Shown: positions 60,509 through 64,000 of the stretch, piece by piece
How the letters are laid out: every line of letters starts with the position of its first letter
Numbering within the stretch: position 1 is the first letter of the stretch
DNA from: an uncultured Fluviicola sp.
GTDB taxonomy: Bacteria; Bacteroidota; Bacteroidia; Flavobacteriales_D; Crocinitomicaceae
Direction: 5' to 3'
DNA length: 64,000 bases
NCBI RefSeq assembly: GCF_902168135.1
Contig: NZ_CABHOL010000018.1
Coordinates: forward strand, 1-64,000
Notes under the pieces: generated by a model
What the model was told of the DNA's origin: nothing
Seen by the model: the letters and a program-made list of their open reading frames with translations, nothing else
Database searches by the model: none
Translations under genes and position numbers: made by a program

Positions 60509-62344
60509 ATGAACATGGAAATTATAGACCCAATTTCTGAAATTATTGTTTCTAATATTGATAGTCTTTATGATGCTACAAAGAATTTCATCACTGATAC
60601 TAACCAAAAGATTAAATCTCAATTAAAAACAACCTTTTCCAAATATTTGGAAAGTATTAAAAGAAAATATTCTAGTACCAAAACAATAATATACAGGGAT
60701 ACACCTCAATCAATTGAAAAATTTTATGAACCCATAGATCTTTTTAATGATACTATCAACTTATCAAACCCTGATATTTCAGACTTGGTTAGTATTGGTA
60801 AACCTATCATAATTACAGGAACAGGTGGTTCAGGTAAATCAACTTTTTTAAAGTATTTATTGTTGAATTCGATTGAAAAAACGAAATTAATTCCTTTATT
60901 TATTGAGTTGAGGGATGTTGAGAATTCCAAACAAAGCCTACTTGAATATATTACGTCTTCCCTTCAATTAAAAAAGGTAAAATTGGAATCCCCATATCTC
61001 GATCTGGCTTTTAGAAAAGGAAATTTTCTTTTTTTGCTTGATGGATTTGACGAGCTTTCACTTGATTTTTCTACTGGTATTGGTGAAGAGATTGAGTTAT
61101 TAACGCAAAACTACACGAATTGCCATTTTATCGTAACATCTAGACCCGGCAAGCAGTTTATCGCATGGACAAATTTTGTAGAACTTCATACAACACCATT
61201 AACATTGTCAAAAGCAGTAAGTTTGGTAAGGCGTCTAAATTTTGATCCAGAAATTAAACAGAAGTTTATTTTGGAATTAGAATCATCATTGTATAATTCT
61301 CATAGATCCTTTTTTGAAAACCCACTCTTACTTTCCATAATGTTAATAACGTATAGAGACAGTGCCTCAATTCCTTCTGAATTACACAATTTCTACTATT
61401 TAGCATTTGAAGCTTTATATTACAGGCATGATGCCTCAAAGTCTTTTAAACGGCCAACTCTTACTGGTTTACCTGTGAATAAAGGAAAAGACATTATGGC
61501 AGCATTTTCTTTGACAACATATTTAAAGACAAAAACCTCATTTAATAAACACGAATTAGATGATTTTTTAAAAAATGCAATGAGGCTAGCTGATTGTGAG
61601 TGCGTTTTGGATGACTTAATTGTGGATTTACTTCAGTCTTTTTGCATGTTGCTTCAAGATGGAACGCTTTATGAATACACTCACCGTTCTTTTCAAGAAT
61701 ATTTTGCAGCATGTTATCTTGTTTCAACGAGCGAGCAAAATCAAATTATTTTAATAGATCAGTTTGTAAAAAAAGCAGACACTGATATAACCTTGCAGCT
61801 AGCTTATGGAATGAACCCCAAACTTGTAGAAGAAAAGCTGATAATTCCTTTTTTAACTCGCTTTAGAGAGCGTATAGGATATAAATCCAAATTAAATAAG
61901 ACTGTTTTTAAAAAATTTGCTCGAGAGTATTTTGATGATGTATTAATTGATCTGAATAGAGATGCTTCCTTGACTGTTCGTAATGTAAATAAATTGAAAA
62001 CGAAGGGAGAAATAGAACCAAAGGTTTTAGATCTGATTACAACACGGTTATTAATTAAGATCTACGATATAGATAATAATTTTATTGTTACAAAAAATAA
62101 CAAATTACCTAAATTGAGCTTTATAAAATATCAATTAGATGAATCAGGGAAACCTATTAAAAATATGATGATTGATGAGTATCCACTCAGTACAGCTTTA
62201 AAAGATGAGGCCTTGCTTGAATGGTTTATGATGCATTCTATCGAATCAAGGGTACTTGAAAAACTTATCAATTTAGAAGAAGAGTTGAGAATTAAAAACA
62301 AATTTAATAACGATTTATTTTTAAAGCTATTAAATAATCAATAG
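60509..62344 (+). CDS. NACHT domain NTPase (STAND / NLR-like)
   Basis: Walker A GTGGSGKSTFLKYLL; Walker B FLFLLDGFDEL; FIVTSRPGK; YTHRSFQEYFAACYLV. Confidence 0.93.
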   Translation: MNMEIIDPISEIIVSNIDSLYDATKNFITDTNQKIKSQLKTTFSKYLESIKRKYSSTKTIIYRDTPQSIEKFYEPIDLFNDTINLSNPDISDLVSIGKPIIITGTGGSGKSTFLKYLLLNSIEKTKLIPLFIELRDVENSKQSLLEYITSSLQLKKVKLESPYLDLAFRKGNFLFLLDGFDELSLDFSTGIGEEIELLTQNYTNCHFIVTSRPGKQFIAWTNFVELHTTPLTLSKAVSLVRRLNFDPEIKQKFILELESSLYNSHRSFFENPLLLSIMLITYRDSASIPSELHNFYYLAFEALYYRHDASKSFKRPTLTGLPVNKGKDIMAAFSLTTYLKTKTSFNKHELDDFLKNAMRLADCECVLDDLIVDLLQSFCMLLQDGTLYEYTHRSFQEYFAACYLVSTSEQNQIILIDQFVKKADTDITLQLAYGMNPKLVEEKLIIPFLTRFRERIGYKSKLNKTVFKKFAREYFDDVLIDLNRDASLTVRNVNKLKTKGEIEPKVLDLITTRLLIKIYDIDNNFIVTKNNKLPKLSFIKYQLDESGKPIKNMMIDEYPLSTALKDEALLEWFMMHSIESRVLEKLINLEEELRIKNKFNNDLFLKLLNNQ

Positions 62345-62366
62345 TAATTACGAATCATTTACTTAT

Positions 62367-62398
62367 GAGTTTAACGCGAGATATCTCTTCGCGTTAAC
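62367..62398. terminator. Inverted repeat between the NACHT gene and hisIE (convergent)
   Basis: AGTTTAACGCGA gatatctct TCGCGTTAACT. Confidence 0.5.
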
Positions 62399-62400
62399 TG

Positions 62401-62988
62401 CTACTTCGTCCTTCCATCCAAAACATCCAACACCTCTCTAAAATCAACCTGCCTCGCGCGCAAAAGGACTAAATAATGAAACAACAAATCAGCAGCTTCT
62501 TCTTTGAAAAGCTGTGGTTCATTTCGCATAGCTTCTATAACGATTTCTACTCCCTCCTCCCCGACTTTCTGCGCAATTTTAGGCAATCCCTTTTCAATCA
62601 GCGACTGAATATACGATCCTTCTTTGGGAGTCGTAAATCTCTCATCAATGGTGTCGATCAATTTGCGGAGTGTATCGAATGAACGTGATTCTGCTTCGCC
62701 GAAACAGGAGATTTTGCCAGTGTGACAAGTCGGACCTTTTGCCTTGGCCTTTATGAGTAAAGTATCTTCATCACAATCCAAAGACCAGTCGACCAATTCC
62801 AGGTAATTGCCTGAAGTTGCTCCCTTGACCCACAATTCATTCCTGGAGCGTGAAAAGAAGGTAACTAATCGGGTTTCCAAAGTCTGCTGAAAAGAAACTT
62901 CGTTCATATACCCCAGCATCAGCACCTGGTTGGTTTGTGCATCCTGTATAATTGCCGGAATCAATCCGTTTTTGTCGTATTTCATCAT
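62401..62988 (-). CDS. hisIE: Bifunctional phosphoribosyl-AMP cyclohydrolase / phosphoribosyl-ATP pyrophosphatase
   Basis: VLMLGYMNEVSFQQTLETRLVTFFSRSRNELWVKGATSGN...CHTGKISCF...KVGEEGVEIVIEA. Confidence 0.97.
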   Translation of the reverse strand: MMKYDKNGLIPAIIQDAQTNQVLMLGYMNEVSFQQTLETRLVTFFSRSRNELWVKGATSGNYLELVDWSLDCDEDTLLIKAKAKGPTCHTGKISCFGEAESRSFDTLRKLIDTIDERFTTPKEGSYIQSLIEKGLPKIAQKVGEEGVEIVIEAMRNEPQLFKEEAADLLFHYLVLLRARQVDFREVLDVLDGRTK

Positions 62989-62993
62989 TTGTT

Positions 62994-63749
62994 CTAATTT
63001 CTAATTCTAATTGTTTTACTCAGTTCGTTTTTCAATTCCGGAATAGCAATCTCTCCGAAATGAAAGATACTGGCGGCTAATCCGCCGGTAACGTTTGTTT
63101 GTGTGAACAGCTCTTCAAAATGAGCAACTGTTCCTGCTCCGCCGGATGCAATTACAGGAATGCTAACAAGTTCCTGCAGTTTTTGATAAAAATCCAGTGC
63201 AAAACCGTCTTTGGTTCCGTCTCCATCCATAGAAGTAATGAGTAATTCCCCTGCTCCGAGTGAAACAACCTTCATAATCCATTCAAAAGCTTCTATTCCA
63301 GTGTCATTTTTCCCACCGTGTGTATGGACGGTCCACCCGCTGTTGACTTTCCGGATATCAACTGCCGCCACAACACATTGTTTGCCGAACTGATCTGCCA
63401 GTTCTGTGATTAGTTCGGGACGTTTAACCGCCGATGAATTGACAGCTATTTTATCGGCTCCACTCCTCAGTAAGGTACGTGCGTTTTCAACGGAGGAAAT
63501 CCCGCCTCCGACAGTAAATGGAATGTTTACCTGCTCCGCAACTGCTTTTACCACCGGGACAAAAGTTGATCTTTTCTCGTTCGTAGCCGAAATATCCAGC
63601 AAAACCAATTCGTCGGCACCCTGAGCAGCATAAAATCGGGCCAATTCAACCGGATCTCCGGCATCCCGAATTGCCTCAAAGTTCACACCTTTTACGGTTC
63701 TTCCGTTTTGAATGTCCAAACAGGGGATGATTCGTTTATAAACCTGCAT
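62994..63749 (-). CDS. hisF: Imidazole glycerol phosphate synthase subunit HisF
   Basis: [51 protein letters not shown]. Confidence 0.98.
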   Translation of the reverse strand: MQVYKRIIPCLDIQNGRTVKGVNFEAIRDAGDPVELARFYAAQGADELVLLDISATNEKRSTFVPVVKAVAEQVNIPFTVGGGISSVENARTLLRSGADKIAVNSSAVKRPELITELADQFGKQCVVAAVDIRKVNSGWTVHTHGGKNDTGIEAFEWIMKVVSLGAGELLITSMDGDGTKDGFALDFYQKLQELVSIPVIASGGAGTVAHFEELFTQTNVTGGLAASIFHFGEIAIPELKNELSKTIRIRN

Positions 63750-64000
63750 CGTTGAATTGTTTTAGTTCACTTAGTGTTATTTTTCCGTCCAGCAGTGCTT
63801 TCCCAATAACACATGCATAACAGCCTGCTTTCCGGAGTTCTTCCAAATCGGATAACGATTCTACTCCACCGCTTGCAATCCAAAGCTGATCCGGAAATTG
63901 GTAAACGAGTCTTTCGTACAAGGCTACATTCGGACCGGATCCTGTGCCGTCTTTTTGAATATCCGTTGTTAAAATGGTTAATCCTTTGAATGAACTGAAA
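63736..64000 (-). CDS. hisA: HisA isomerase, C-terminal part (N-terminus beyond the window)
   Basis: Minus-strand frame ...[78 protein letters not shown]. Confidence 0.93.
   Translation of the reverse strand, partial: FSSFKGLTILTTDIQKDGTGSGPNVALYERLVYQFPDQLWIASGGVESLSDLEELRKAGCYACVIGKALLDGKITLSELKQFNDAGL

Overview
This 64 kb window is a chromosomal segment from a Bacteroidota bacterium, probably Flavobacteriales. That placement rests on T9SS C-terminal sorting tails, BshA, TTTG-N19-TAnnTTTG promoters and DUF5606. Most of it is housekeeping or ordinary envelope content: transaldolase, M1, S8 and M3 peptidases, an alternative phospholipid module, a LytTR two-component pair, pyrG, yidC, mutL, two rhomboids, proC, a DEAD helicase, bshA and a hisA-hisF-hisIE operon. 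The less ordinary content is: (1) a carbamoyltransferase / SGNH / DUF5989 (SxtK-like) / SxtJ-like cassette at 56.4-60.1 kb; (2) a lone AT-rich NACHT NTPase gene at 60.5-62.3 kb, a candidate anti-phage NLR-like protein; (3) a partial tRNA copy downstream of a tRNA(CAT), interrupted by two short palindromes of a type also found at other intergenic sites here; (4) a predicted structured minus-strand RNA locus at 52.98-53.33 kb with its own promoter; (5) a family of long perfect or near-perfect palindromic terminators, several sharing a GTAGGGGTG-type arm; (6) three apparently broken or recoded genes: a ParE-like toxin with an in-frame TAA, a frameshifted secreted protein, and an apparently split CdsA-like N-terminus. 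No rRNA, CRISPR array, transposase or phage gene was recognised. All family calls come from reading the translations; no database search was run.
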